A stretch of 64,000 nt of DNA, taken from positions 75,675,521 through 75,739,520 of the forward strand of contig CM055096.1 of NCBI GenBank assembly GCA_029204225.1, given 5' to 3'. Of the stretch, positions 1 to 11,315 are shown in pieces; position 1 is the first letter of the stretch, and the number at the start of each line of letters is the position of its first letter. A program made the position numbers and the translations under genes. The notes under the pieces are model-generated. The model saw only the letters and a list, made by a program, of their open reading frames with translations, did no database searches and had not been told where the DNA came from. Source of the stretch: Diphasiastrum complanatum. Lineage: Eukaryota; Streptophyta; Lycopodiopsida; Lycopodiales; Lycopodiaceae.

Positions 1-123
1 TCCAGGTACTTTTCTATGGCGTGCTTTCTATTACAATTATATTACTTATGATTTGGATAAGTAACTAACAAAGTACACATTACTTGCTTTGTTACAGGTT
101 TTGAAAGAAAATCATGGAGTTCT

Positions 124-678
124 TGTTGGGGGTATTCTCGACGAAGTGTAAATAAATAAAATCGTCCAATAAAATGTGTTGCGAGGGCATGGCATCCTGC
201 GCGTATAAGCCCATGGCCCAATGAGCATGCATGCTAAGTTGTAGTTAAAATAATAGGCTTGGGACCTTTGTAACTAAAATAAAACTTGAGGCCCAAAGTC
301 AATTTTAAACTTAGAGATTACTTTTTTAGAGTTGGGTCCAATTTGGGACTCACATGAATCTTGTGAATTTCAATATACTTTTTGTGGACCCTTGGATCAA
401 GTTGGGTCCAAGATGAATGGATAAGATCAATGTAAATATTAGCCAATAGGATTTTGGGGCAAGGGCCTTTCCCATTTTAGAAAAAGACAAAATTTGTACT
501 CTATTTCCATGCTTAATGAGAAGGAGGAAACCCTACCAATTTGGAGAGCCAAGCATCCTCATTTGCTAAGCACTCATGTTAATGCTTTTTCTTGTGTGTT
601 TCTAATTGTTTCCATTTCTATTTCTTGTTTTAATAGTTATGATTTTCCCATTAGCATGCATCTTGAGCTTTTGAGCTA

Positions 679-760
<82 letters not shown>

Positions 761-938
761 TCGTTCTTTCTCTTCTATTCTACCCTTCCCTTTCATCAAC
801 AAGCAGATGAAGCTAGTTAGATGAAAAGTAGATAACTAACTAAAAGTAGCATCTATGCATAGTTAGGTGCCTATCTAGTGAACTAACCCTTGTTGACAGG
901 TGGGAGGGCTATTACAAAGTCGGACCAAACACCCTACA
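124..938 (+). repeat. 5' LTR of E1
   Basis: It starts TGTTGGGGG and ends CCCTACA, one base before the primer-binding site. Its first part shares the pattern 'gagggcatggcatcctgcg' with the start of the E2 3' LTR (about 31990), which supports the left edge. The right part contains the (CT)n tract and matches 5040-5533. The right boundary is well supported and the left one is an inference. Confidence 0.6.
681..757 (+). repeat. (CT)n microsatellite inside E1 LTR
   Basis: About 38 uninterrupted CT units. They sit in the LTR at the place where the second LTR fragment carries a much longer tract (5149-5370). On the minus strand the tract reads as an Arg-Glu repeat ORF, which is an artefact. Confidence 0.95.
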
Positions 939-939
939 G

Positions 940-957
940 TGGTGTCGTTGCCGAGGA
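940..957 (+). promoter_or_regulatory. Primer-binding site of E1, degenerate tRNA-Asp type
   Basis: The sequence is TGGTGTCGTTGCCGAGGA, directly after the 5' LTR. It matches the E2 site at 23109-23126 except for three C-to-T or G-to-A changes. The E2 form is complementary to the 3' end of plant tRNA-Asp(GUC), ending CGGCAACGGCGCCA. It primes minus-strand DNA synthesis in the intact element. Confidence 0.75.
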
Positions 958-2282
958 TAGGTTTCCACTAACTAGTATAGTTGCATTTTAGCTAATTCTT
1001 CCTTTGTAGAGTAGTTTTAGGTAGATGTTTGGGAGTTTAGAGCTACTTTTATGTATTTTTTTTTGTGTTTGGACTGTTCACGGCTAGCGGAGGAGGTGTG
1101 AGAGGGTAGAGGAGGCCCTGAACAGCCTCTAAGAGCTTGAAACCCAAACCAACCAGCCAAAAAACCCAAAAAAAATACACCAATCTATATTTTGGAGGGA
1201 AAAAGAGCCTAAAATCTCATCAAATTTTAATATCTCCAAAACCAGAGAGAGTTAACCCTTGCATGACTGGCAGCAGCTCGAGGGTACTGTCCCAGACCTA
1301 CATAGAAGCATGCGAGAGGTAGTTCCAAGCATATTGCAAAAATCAGAGAAAAATTATAAAAAATTCAAAAAACCCTTGAAAAAATCCAAAAAAAATGCAA
1401 ATCTTCACCAGAACTCTCGTAGAGCCCTCTGAAGCTCCATCTCAGTGAGACCAGGACACAAAGAAACTTGCAAGAGTTAGTTTGATGTCTAAGTGCATGT
1501 GCGAGAGTTCCCAATGAAAAAAAGATGGGAAAGTACCAGAGAACCCTCGTAGACACCAAAATGTTCAGTTCTAGTGGGCAAGAACTCTCGCAGAGGATTT
1601 TGAAGTTCCACCTCAGTGAGACAAGGGCACGTAAGAGCCTGCAAGAGTTAGTTTGATTTCGATGAGCAGAAAATTGGGTTTAAGTGCTTAAAAATCACTA
1701 AAAAGTGGAGATCCAGCAAATCCTTCTAGTAAGAACTCTCGAAGACCCTCTCAATCGATTCAAAATGTCAATTTCCATTAGTGATGAAGCCTGCGAGAAT
1801 TAGTATAGAGATTTGGTGAAGATCAAGCCAAAATATTGGTTCTGAACCCTCACATACAATGAGATTTTTACTTAGTGTGAGAGTTAAATCTTGCAGGGTT
1901 TTCCATAATGAGATTTGACCGAGATTCAACTACTGTGATCCTTGAGAGAGTTACTTCTCAAAGATTTGAGAGATATCAAATTTTTTATCTACAAAAATAG
2001 CTAAAGAACCCTCGCACAGCCAACCTTCGTACAAGAGAACTCTTGCAGACTAGATCAGTGGAAAGATATGCATCAGATCCAGCTACTGTCAAAATCTCAG
2101 GTCAATCAGTGCAAGGAGTAAAAAGTTATCAAGAAAAAACCACCGTACAAGGCCTAAATTTCACTTCCAATCGATCAGATTGATCAGATCCTTAAGATCC
2201 AGACTGCATCCCACTGTACAAGCAAGATCCAGCTACTTTGGAACCCACCATCAGATGAATCTGAGATTTGGAGCCAGCGCCA
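958..2282 (+). other. Untranslated leader of E1 with reiterated motif
   Basis: There is no gene here. A short motif close to GAACYCTCGYAGA recurs near 1420, 1540, 1586, 1733, 2006 and 2037, with weaker copies between. The last 300 bases (about 1931-2240) align with the E4 leader at 11870-12200. The E2 leader carries a related motif (AACCTTCGTCGAG), so the reiteration is a family trait with an element-specific sequence. Confidence 0.6.
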
Positions 2283-3125
2283 ATGGAACCAATGGGCCAA
2301 CCCGTACCTGTCGCTCCCTTGCAAGTAGTTCGAAGAGCACCACGGATGGAAATACCAAAATACGACGGATCATCATATCCCATCCGATTCCTCTAGATCT
2401 ATGAGCAACTTGTGAAATCCACGGTGGACGGACACCTGCAAAAAATATGATGTTGTTCCCCATGTCCTTATTGGTAGTGGCTCAAGATTGGTTTTTCAAC
2501 CTGTCAGAGGAAGAAAAATCTACTTGGGAAGCGGCTAAAGCAACTATCATTACGTGTTTTAAACCAAGGAAGTTCCTAGAAGACCCATTTCTCCTACTGA
2601 GTAAAGTCAAGATGGGAAAACGAGAAAGGGTCAGGGACTATATTGAACGGGTCAAACATCTATGATCCAAGTGCAGTGCAGCCCTAACTCCCGATCATGC
2701 GGTGATCATGTGCTTCCTAGCCGGACTACCACGAAGCATCAGAAGAGAACTGGAATGACGGGAGCAGTTTACTACTCTACAAGAAGCTATGGAAGATGCC
2801 ATCAGAGAATAGGATGAGGGATCTGACGACGAATATCCATCCACCCACACTCCTACTCTCTCGATAACATCGTCATCATCAAACACATCCACCCTATCCA
2901 CAGAACTTTTGTTGGATCAAATGACAAAATTACACAAACAACAGATGGAGCAGCTTATGGCGCAGTTTGATCAGAAACTGAAAGCCTTACAAGGAGCTGT
3001 AGCAGCAACACCACATCAACTGGAACCAATCCAGCTACAATATCCACGACGGGAGAATGTATGGTATTTAGTGTGCATGCAAAACCATACATCGAACGAG
3101 TGTCAAGTCCTAAAGCAAAATCTGA
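2283..3125 (+). pseudogene. gag: gag (capsid/nucleocapsid) remnant of E1
   Basis: Gag would form the virus-like particle. ATG 2283 opens a frame whose 'RRAPRMEIPKYDG' matches 'RRAPRLDLPKYNG' of the E2 gag. The capsid core then continues in another frame from about 2440 ('AQDWFFNLSEEEKSTW', 'RVRDYIERVKHL'; E2 has 'REIVRDYIERVKRL'). A coiled-coil-like stretch (2909-3020) and one zinc-knuckle-like motif (Y-x2-C-x3-H-x4-C) end it; the first Cys has become Tyr. Stops (TAG near 2398, TGA near 2662 and 2756, TAG near 2810) and at least one frameshift make it non-functional. Confidence 0.75.
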
Positions 3126-4160
3126 GACTGACACATAGATTCACAATAACATATTGCGCAAATTCCGACGTCCGTGTCTGATGTATGCTCGAAAATTTCA
3201 TAATCCGTCGCAATCCGACACGTCGAGTTCTGACGTCCCAGTAAAAAAATCCAAAAATAAAATTGATGGATCTGTTACCAGATGTCCATCAAAACTTCCA
3301 GAGAAGTACCAACAGTCAAATCTAGCATGGATGAAGCTGATTACCAGTTTGCAAAAGTTAAAAATAAAAAAATCTCAGGATCTCGTCAAAAAACACTCTA
3401 AAAGAGCACTTTTTTCATGATTTTTGGAGATCCCTTGGGAGACAGCCCTTGAAACTTGGACAGTCACTAGATCTGACCCAGATGCATCCATAAAAATCTT
3501 TGCGAAAGTTCATGATGGAGAAATTATCATTTTTGAGTGTATGCGAGGGTTCCCAGAGGCCGGATCTTCAAAATCTTTGCAAAACATCAAGATCATCATA
3601 CCAACATTTGCAAGGGGAATAAATGGAATTAGAACAGTGAAATTAGCCTGGCTACATGGTCTAATCTTGTAAATCCAATCATAGAGACATGTTGTGCGAG
3701 AGATCACCTCCTGCAAGAGTTGAACCCTCGCAGAAAGTCTGAACCCTCGCAGAACCTTCGTAGTGCAGTTAAAACACCGTTTGAACACTCGCAGACTTCT
3801 CTGAGGTCTTAGAATTTGTGAAGAAGGTCCCTGCCAAAATTTGGGTGGAACTAAACAAGGAAAAGTGGATTTCACCTAATACGCACTCTAGATTTTGCTA
3901 TATAAGGGCTGAATTCGAGTCATTTGTCATCTTTGCTGCCAAATCTATGCTCAAATTTTCACTGAAATTTTCAAGTTCTCTGATTGTGACCAAACTTCAT
4001 ACAAGCTATCATCTGCACATTCCAAAACCAGATCTGCACTCTGAACTACAGTTCTTATCATCCAACACTCGTTATTCCCAATTTTTGTCGTTTCCACCTC
4101 TTTTTACCTTTTTCACCGTTTTTTTTTTGACTTTTTCGCACTTTAACTATCATTGCTAAC
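3126..4160 (+). other. Non-coding segment with leader-type motifs and a TATA box
   Basis: Homology to gag ends near 3125. From about 3725 the motif GAACCCTCGCAGA returns several times (3725, 3741, 3787), so this part resembles the E1 leader rather than coding sequence. At 3899-3907 lies TATATAAGG, followed by about 250 bases of pyrimidine-rich, ATG-poor sequence and then the ATG at 4161 in good start context (AACATGG). This looks like a Pol II promoter plus 5' UTR for the next ORF. No transcript data are available. Confidence 0.4.
3899..3907 (+). promoter_or_regulatory. Possible internal TATA box
   Basis: The sequence is TATATAAGG, placed about 260 bases upstream of the ATG at 4161. The spacing fits a plant promoter. 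It could also be a leftover LTR promoter, and no flanking LTR ends were identified. Confidence 0.35.
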
Positions 4161-4812
4161 ATGGCCTCTCCATCCTCTGAAGACTCTGGCACCAAGCAGG
4201 TGATTTAGTGTGAAATACCCTCGGCCACACAGATTTGGCCCTTACCCTCTAACACTCTGATTCAACTATGGCTTCAGACTGCTGGCCCACTTCTTGAGGC
4301 AATGGGTTTACATGGGCCTCGCCCTTCATGCTTATGCCACCTGGGATGCGTCAAAATCGCGCTTCCACTTCCTGTATCAAGGTACTACGTACAAGGTCAG
4401 AATTAACGCAAACTCGATGGTCACCGTTGGCATTATGTCCAGTGACCATCAGCCCATCTCCCATTATCAGGCAAAAAGCTTGATCAAACCTTTCATCGCC
4501 AAGACTGCACCAACAATCTCCATCCAGACTAACAACGGTTACCTGATAGATGCTATCACAGAACCAGTCATACAGGCGGCTGCGCATCTGTTGAACAACT
4601 TTCTAGTTGTTTTAACATTTTGCAAGGACAGAATCCAATCCATGCTGTTGAGTCAGATAGTGGAATCCTTCCTGGCATTCCCTGGCCCCACGGTTGTGCC
4701 ATATGACTGGCACGCCTTTCTCATTCACGAACTAACCATCTCCATCAAACCCAACAACCATGAGTGTATCGCACCAGGTCCCCTGTTGTGTAACCATCGT
4801 GCCGCACACTAA
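4161..4812 (+). pseudogene. Unrecognised ORF in the 3' part of E1
   Basis: I do not recognise this protein. It starts with ATG 4161 (MASPSSEDSG), meets TAG at 4206, continues with a Trp-rich stretch ('QIWPLPSNTLIQLWLQ') and shifts frame near 4285. It then stays open for about 170 codons to 4812 with features such as 'LRQWVYMGLALHAYATWD' and 'PGPTVVPYDWHAFLIHEL'. The amino-acid mix is that of a globular protein. It lies where E2 carries its post-integrase ORF3, but I see no sequence similarity to ORF3. It may be an element-borne extra ORF or captured host sequence. Confidence 0.4.
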
Positions 4813-5039
4813 CCTTTATCTGCAATCTGTCACATCCTCTCAACCCACAGTTACTGACACAATGGCCAACAAGAGAATGCGTGGCGTTGCCCCTTCCTCC
4901 TCATATCCACCTACCACTAGACGACGTACCACCACCACATCAGTAACCACTCTATCAACTACCGCCACTTCTTCTTATGTACAACCTCCTCCTCCTGTCT
5001 CCGTTGTCACTACTCCTCTATCTGTTCCATTCACAACTG

Positions 5040-5533
<494 letters not shown>

Positions 5534-5658
5534 AGATTGATGGAATAGATCTTGGTTTTCAATCTATGTGTGATCTATGTGCAATCACCACATCTTAGGA
5601 GATCAAAATCACATCTTGGGCACTCCCACACGTGTAAAATTCAACATGATATCAGAGC
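5534..5658 (+). repeat. Copia LTR end plus degenerate initiator-Met primer site
   Basis: The segment ends ...TTCAACA at 5646 and is followed at once by TGATATCAGAGC (5647-5658). That is the Copia primer site TGGTATCAGAGC with one G-to-A change. No downstream gag belongs to it, so it is an orphan LTR end. Confidence 0.5.
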
Positions 5659-5839
5659 TAGCCTAAGATATTCATGCATATGTCAAGATTGATGTGAAAA
5701 TTTGCCTTGAAATCAAGATTTTATGAGCATAGGTGCATCTCCTTTGCTATCTTTGTGATTTTAGGATCAAGAAAGGTCTTTATTTTTTGTTTTTGATGCT
5801 CAGTCTCAAATCCATTCAATAATGAGCATTTTGAAAAAC

Positions 5840-6405
5840 CAAAAATAGAAGGCTTAAATTTTTGAGTAGAGGATCGAAATATTCAAGATCGAATTTTCTA
5901 GAATTTTTTGATACTAGATCGACTCGAAAAATTCTATATTTTTCAAGTCAGTATATATTTTCGAGTAAGTATTTTTCGAGTCATTGTACATTTTTTGATA
6001 CTTGTAAATTTCAATACTGATCCAATGACTTCACGTTGACAGTATGCCCACTTTGTACATTCATTAATTTCATGAGGCCTTAGTAAAAAAGGTTGTTGTA
6101 GATATTTTGTAGGATATCAATCCTAGAATCTTCATCAAAAAACTTCTTTTGATTATTTGAGTTTCTATAACCAGCGTTATCACGCTCAAGGACTGTAAGA
6201 TGAAGTTATCACTTCAAGCATTGTACTCACTACTTGATATTAATCAGAGTGCAAATTTTCAATCCCACTACTATATCGTTTCATTGTGCATTTGTCTGAA
6301 TCATTCAATTTGAATATTCTGCTGTTGTTTGTGGCTTCCAAACCTACACCAAGCGCGCTCATCAGCTTCCGCTCATTCATATTGATTTTCTACATGGTAT
6401 TAGAG
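5840..6405 (+). repeat. 5' LTR of Copia relic E3 with primer site
   Basis: The LTR ends ...TTTTCTACA at 6394, followed by TGGTATTAGAG (6395-6405), a slightly decayed initiator-Met primer site. Its 3' half is related to the LTR at 18290-18990 (shared 'atcagagtgcaa' and the same order of GATCGA-rich and terminal blocks). The left edge is approximate. Confidence 0.5.
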
Positions 6406-6537
6406 TGGACAGTTCAGTAATCTGCATTTCTACTGTGGATTATCAAGTCTTGTTTCTATCAAGACGTTGTTCTAGCAAGCGCACAACCAATAGTATCTCA
6501 AAATCGTTGTTTCTACCAACGATCTCGCTCAACCATA

Positions 6538-7430
6538 ATGGATTCATCTACTAGTTCTTCTCTAATCGACAAACTCGATGGGAGCAACTACCATCTCTGG
6601 AAGTTCAAAATAGAGGTCATACTACTAGCCAAGGAATTACGAGACATCGTTGATGGCACATAAGTTAAACCTGAAGGTGATGCAACCACTATCACCAAAT
6701 GGAGACTGAAAGATGACAAGGCTTTTGCCATGATCACTCTCAACATCAAAGACAATCAAATAAGTCGCATCAGAGCTGTTCAAACTGCTAAGGATGCATG
6801 GGACATCCTAGCAACACTCTATGATATCAGGGACGTCTTCTCCAAACTCCATTTGAGGAAGAAATTTGTCACCCTGAGAATGTTTGAAGCAGTAAGTGTT
6901 TCGAGCCATATCAAGACCTTTCAAAATCTTATGGAGCAGATGATTGCAACTGGCTCAATCATTGAAGATACTGATGTTATTATGACTCTATTATCGAGTC
7001 TTCTTGAGGCCTACAAGAATTGGGTCCTAGCAATTTTGATCAAGGAGAAGATCACCCTTTCAAGACTGATTTCATTACTTCAACAAGAGGAGGCCAGAAG
7101 ATCTGCAACCTCCTGAGGCACAAGGTCAGTTCCTCAAGCTATATATTCCAAAGATCAGAAGTTAAAATCCAAAAAGAAGAGCAATATACAGTCGGTATCA
7201 AATTTTGACTCAGGCTCAAATTTTGACTCATGCTCGAATTCTTGCTCAGGGTCAAATTCGAACTCTTCATCTTTCCAACCAAAGCAAAAACTATTCTACA
7301 GATATTGCAAGAGAATTGTACATGAGATCAAGGACTGTAGACCTTTGAAATTCAACAATGAGAAGAAGAAACAGTTCCAACAACAAGCGAATTCTGCCTC
7401 AACCAGTTTTTTGATACAACAGCAAGAGGA
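6538..7430 (+). pseudogene. gag: Copia gag remnant of E3
   Basis: ATG 6538 opens a UBN2-type Copia Gag: 'IDKLDGSNYHLWKFKIEV' near the start, then 'KDAWDILATLYDIRD' and 'LSRLISLLQQEEARR'. One in-frame TAA lies at 6661-6663, then the frame is open to 7116. A decayed zinc knuckle follows near 7290 ('RYCKRIVHEIKDC'), where the first Cys of the CCHC pattern seems to have become Tyr. After 7116 the frame shifts. It is not functional. Confidence 0.8.
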
Positions 7431-7439
7431 ATATGAAGC

Positions 7440-7646
7440 AACCTCTATGACCAAGGTTGGAGAACAACATGATATCGATTTCTAGTGTCTCGATTCTGGA
7501 GCAACTCAACACACGACTCACCATCAAGAGTGATTCAAAGGTTATAAATCTTTCACCCACTCTCGAGTTGTGCAACATGGAGACAACTCATCACATTCGA
7601 TTCAAGGTGAAGGAACAGTCAGAATTTTTCAGAAAGGTTAGTTAAG
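7440..7646 (+). pseudogene. Copia aspartic protease remnant of E3
   Basis: The active-site motif DSGAT is encoded at 7492-7506 with a TAG just upstream, and a stop follows about nine codons later. Only the start of the domain is recognisable before the reading moves into the pre-integrase region. It would cleave Gag-Pol in the intact element. Confidence 0.6.
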
Positions 7647-8680
7647 TTGTTGTCCAACGTTCTCCACGTTCCAAATCTGACCAAGAATCTGCTCTCAGTT
7701 AACAGAATCACCGATTTAGGTCGGAGGGTCGAATTCGATACAAATGGTTGCACCATCCTTGACAAAAGCCGAAAAGTTTTAGCTTTCGGAAGAAGTAGTG
7801 AGAACTTCTACAAGCTCAACCACTGTTATTCTTCCAACAGTCAAGCTCTTCACACCTCAGCTTCCAAATCATCTAATATGCTTTGGCATTTCAGATTAGG
7901 CCATTTGAACTTCAATAGAATTAAACAAATGTCGACTCAGAAACTAGTACAAGATTCGCCTTCTGTCAACAAGCCAACTTCTCCATGTGAAAGCTATATA
8001 ATCAGCAAGCATGATAGAAGTGCTTTCATTTTTGACTCAGCTCATACTTCCAAAGGCCTACTAGATCTTGTACATAGTGACATCTATGGCCCGATGCTGA
8101 CTGCCTCCAAAGGAGGAGCGTTATACCTCCTAACCTTCATCGATGACTTCTCTCGAAGGACTACAACCTATTTTCTGAAGAACAAATCAGAGGCATTCAA
8201 GTTCTTCACACAGTTCAAGACGTCTATTGAAAATCAGACCCAAAGGAAGATCAAAGCTCTACACAGATGGATGGGGAGAATTTATCTCCACCGAATTTAA
8301 GGAGTTCTGCAAGGCCAATCGAATACAACAACAATTCACAATGAGCTACTCACCTCAGTCCAATGGTGTAGCTGAATAGAAGAATTGGACACTCATCGAA
8401 AGTGCCAAGAGCATGCTGGCCCATGCCTCTCTTCCGAAGAAATTTTGGATAAAAGCTGTTTCACAACCGTCTATCTACAAAATCGATCCATCACCAAAGC
8501 CCTAAATGGAAAGACACCTTATGAGGTGTGGACAGGATCGAAACCATCACTTAAGAATATTAGAGTGTTTGGTTGCATTGCTTATGCTCAAATCTCTGAA
8601 GATCTCAGGAAGAAGTTGGATGACAAAAGCACAAAATTGATTTTCTTTGGCTACTCCCTAGATCACAAGGCTCACAAGGC
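7647..8680 (+). pseudogene. int: Copia pre-integrase/integrase remnant of E3
   Basis: The first 217 codons are open: 'NVLHVPNLTKNLLSVNRI', then 'WHFRLGHLNFNRIKQMS' (GAG-pre-integrase) and 'LVHSDIYGPM' with the first catalytic Asp. A frameshift near 8265 follows; the second Asp survives in 'YTDGWGEF', where the usual GG is GW. The catalytic Glu region reads GVAE then TAG. The C-terminal part is recovered as 'NGKTPYEVWTGSKPSLKN' and 'IRVFGCIAYAQI'. RT and RNase H are missing; the coding homology ends near 8680 at an LTR-end fragment. Confidence 0.8.
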
Positions 8681-8683
8681 ACT

Positions 8684-8755
8684 TCCAATCCTTCACCAAA
8701 CTCGCTCATCAGCTTTCGCTCATTCCCACCGATTTTCAATAATCATTATGAATGG
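8684..8755 (+). repeat. LTR-end fragment related to E3
   Basis: 'cgctcatcagctttcgctca' is close to the last bases of the E3 5' LTR near 6357. An internal deletion therefore joined the integrase directly to the end of an LTR. Confidence 0.45.
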
Positions 8756-9281
8756 ACCTGCCCTGGTATTGTATGGAATTTAGTGCTTAAATAGGTGTTA
8801 GGTACAACCAACTTTGATGGCTTGGTTCTCCTCCAAGTTAGTAAGGAGTTCTCATTTCCGAGGAGTGTAGGCAAGAGAACAAGCTTATGAGGATCGATCA
8901 ACTTTCCTTGAAGAATGATGGAGAGGTGAAGGCATACTTTGTAAAAGATTTCAGATCCTTAAGATCCAATCTACTTGAATGATTTTTGGTTAGAAAGAGA
9001 AGTACACTACCAATCTCACCAATGTAGAAAAATCAGCATCTACACACAAATTGAGATGCAAACACCAATAGAACTTGATCAAACTTGAATGAAATGATTA
9101 TGTACTGTTGCTGTCTGTACAAAACCAGAAAGCTACTATATTTCACACGTGTGGATCCAAAAATAGCAAATATAGATCATTCTACACATAGAATTGCAAG
9201 CAATCACCAAGACAGTGCACCAATGGATAGTCTAAAACAAGTTTTGGCCTCAATATGCCAAATATGAAAATATAGCAAAAT
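8756..9281. other. No gene seen; dispersed repeat
   Basis: No coding sequence was recognised. The segment 9100-9210 shares short blocks with 16565-16670 (CACACGTGTG, ATTCTACACATAGAA, a TACTGT..CTGTC stretch), so both are copies of a dispersed repeat of unknown type. Confidence 0.4.
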
Positions 9282-10403
9282 GTGATGAAACTAGTTGAAT
9301 CTTTCACATACTTCATGGCTAGTTCAAGAATATTTTTTACTTCTCTTGCACTTTACAATGGTCCTAAAACATTTATATTATTTCCTATTGATGGTGAATT
9401 CAAGGTAGAAGAAATTGGTAGTGTACCAATTTGTGTTGAATCCACTATGATTCTCAAAGATGTACTTTTTGTGCCTAATCTCACTATGAATGTCATTAGT
9501 GTTGGCAAGATGTTAGATGATGGTTTCCAAGTTGATTTTGGAAAAGATGCTTGCTTGGTTTAAATGGATGGTGATGTGGTAGCAAGTAGGACTAGATGTG
9601 GTAATCTTTTCAAGATTGATGATAATCCTTGTGGAAGTGTGGCCAAGAGGACCTTAGATCATCTCAAGGAGGAGAAGGCAAGTGTTCTACCTCAACCCAT
9701 GTTCCAATATGGCAAGACTCATCATAGGTGGTGCTTTGGCAAAAGCACATGGAGAGTTATTGCCAAGGAGGTCTACTTTTCATCAATTGCCTTATCTTGC
9801 TCATCATATAGAAGAAAAGATGGTGCTATTTCACGTGATTTCCTACTTGAAGACTTCAATTTGAGGTATCTCTTATCAAAGGTGCTTGATATGAAGATTG
9901 TAATAGTTGATACTTTGGGGATCTTTAGATCCATATGGTTTGTTAGTATTCCTTTGCATATAAGGAATAAGGAGGATCTAATATCAATCAAGAGGATGAT
10001 GGTAGGATTCTCAAATATGCCAAAAATCCAAGTGCATGATGGAGATTTGCCAAGGCTTGAGGAGGAGTCTTCTCAACACATGATTTCAAGGGGATCTTCA
10101 AGAGGCAAGGCCGAGTCTTTCTGGCTCACAATACATGGAAAAGAGGGGCATTTTTCATGTGGTATCTACTTCAACATATTCACTTTTGCTTCTATTACAT
10201 TCTTTGATGTACCATCTTGCTTTTATAAGGTTTCTACATCTCGTAGTTGGAGTGAGGCAATGCTTGTCTTGTATCATGTCTCTTGTATGGACATATTGCT
10301 TGTCTTTAATGGCTTAGATATTCGAGCCTGGATCAACCTTCTCTCTTTCCAAAGTCATCTCTTATGCTCAAGGTCAATATCCCCCTCCCAATATCGATTT
10401 TAA
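9282..10403 (+). pseudogene. Second Copia relic: protease/pre-integrase part
   Basis: The first 94 codons look like the Copia protease C-terminus and pre-integrase: 'STMILKDVLFVPNLTMNVIS' then 'KMLDDGFQVDFGKDACLV'. TAA at 9561-9563 is followed in the same frame by 'SRTRCGNLFKIDDN', the usual GNLF/YK context. Beyond about 9660 the 279-codon frame stays open to 10403, but I cannot align it to the integrase core. That part may be diverged or unrelated sequence. Confidence 0.5.
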
Positions 10404-10582
10404 GTGCGTTGTTTGTTGCAAATTTTTTTGTAGCTCTTTCTGCGTGCTTGGAAGAGATATTTTGAGATTTTTTTAAGTATGCCTATCACTTTTGCTCATG
10501 ATGGTAGGGTAAAGTCCACTGCCCATGTCAGAACCTCTGGACAGCCTTTCCTTGTCAATGTCGTCCTGGAACTAGCTGATGA

Positions 10583-10861
10583 CGTGGTAGAAAGCATATC
10601 TTGTTGAGGGAGATTAAGAAACTTCAGAGATCAACCAAATTGTTGATTCTGAAAGCTCCCTTAGGCCGATCTGTGAGGAATGTCACCATATCGCTTGGGC
10701 TTCATGTTCATTTTGTTGTTACAGCCATGCAGGCCTTACAAGGTGCTGTAGAGGACTATCTGTCTTAGTTTTTTGAGGATTATGTTCTTCTGGCCGTGCA
10801 TGTGGTAAGCATGTTACCATCATGCCCAAGGATTTTGTAATTATCAAAAGACTTTGGAAGC
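10583..10861 (+). pseudogene. Divergent histone H3-like pseudogene
   Basis: From Leu codon 10604 the reading aligns without gaps to the H3 histone fold. 'LREIKKLQRSTKLLI' matches the alphaN/alpha1 start (LREIRKYQKSTELLI), 'AMQALQGAVEDYL' matches alpha2 (ALQEAAEAYL), and 'FFEDYVLLAVH' matches FEDTNLCAIH. TAG at 10766-10768 interrupts alpha2. A frameshift at 10805-10806 is followed by 'KHVTIMPKDF', the highly conserved KRVTIMPKD block. An RGRK stretch just upstream (10583) may be the end of the tail; the rest of the N-terminal tail is not recognisable. Loop 1 has canonical H3 length, so there is no clear CENH3 signature. It has no introns and lies among retroelements, so it could be a retrocopy or captured fragment. 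Confidence 0.7.
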
Positions 10862-11315
10862 ATTATTCAGGTCTTCATCTGGATAACGTCAGCACCTCCA
10901 GAGATCTTGCCTCTGGATAGATCAGACGTCTTGATTACCTCAAGCAGGAAGAGGAAGTAGACTGTCCCTAAAAAATCTGAATCTCGTAGGCCAGTTGCTT
11001 CCCTTCTTCCAAACATCATCTCTGCAAAGCGGCCCCACATCCTCCTAACCACTCGTTCAGCGTCTTCAAACTCTGAATTAGACTTAGGATTTGCTTCCTC
11101 TCCTCTTGTTACTCATCAATCTCCTCATAAGGTTTTTTCGTCGAAGGTCCTAAATACCCAAGACTTGAGGAGATAACAGAAAAGTCTATAAATATTATTT
11201 CCACATTCGTTCATAACCATGTACATATCTTTTTTATTAGAATCCCATATGATCATCGACAAATATCTTTTGATTCTGACCATTATAATGAGCATGAATC
11301 TTATTTAGCCAATAA
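10862..11315 (+). other. Coding-like sequence after the H3 relic, unresolved
   Basis: In the frame of the H3 fold the sequence continues with a Ser/Pro/Arg-rich stretch ('KKSESRRPVASLLPN', 'SPLVTHQSPHKVFSSK') to a stop near 11176. A second open piece follows at about 11218-11360 ('RIPYDHRQISFDSDHYNEHE'). I cannot assign either to a family. They may belong to the gene piece that follows. Confidence 0.3.

Noticed and set aside
958-2282. Regularly repeated CTCGCAGA motifs as a CRISPR-like array
   Set aside because: Copies are short, imperfect and unevenly spaced, and lie in a retroelement leader of a plant.
10583-10861. CENH3 assignment for the H3-like relic
   Set aside because: AVEDYL recalls CENH3, but loop 1 lacks the extra residues typical of plant CENH3 and the tail is lost.
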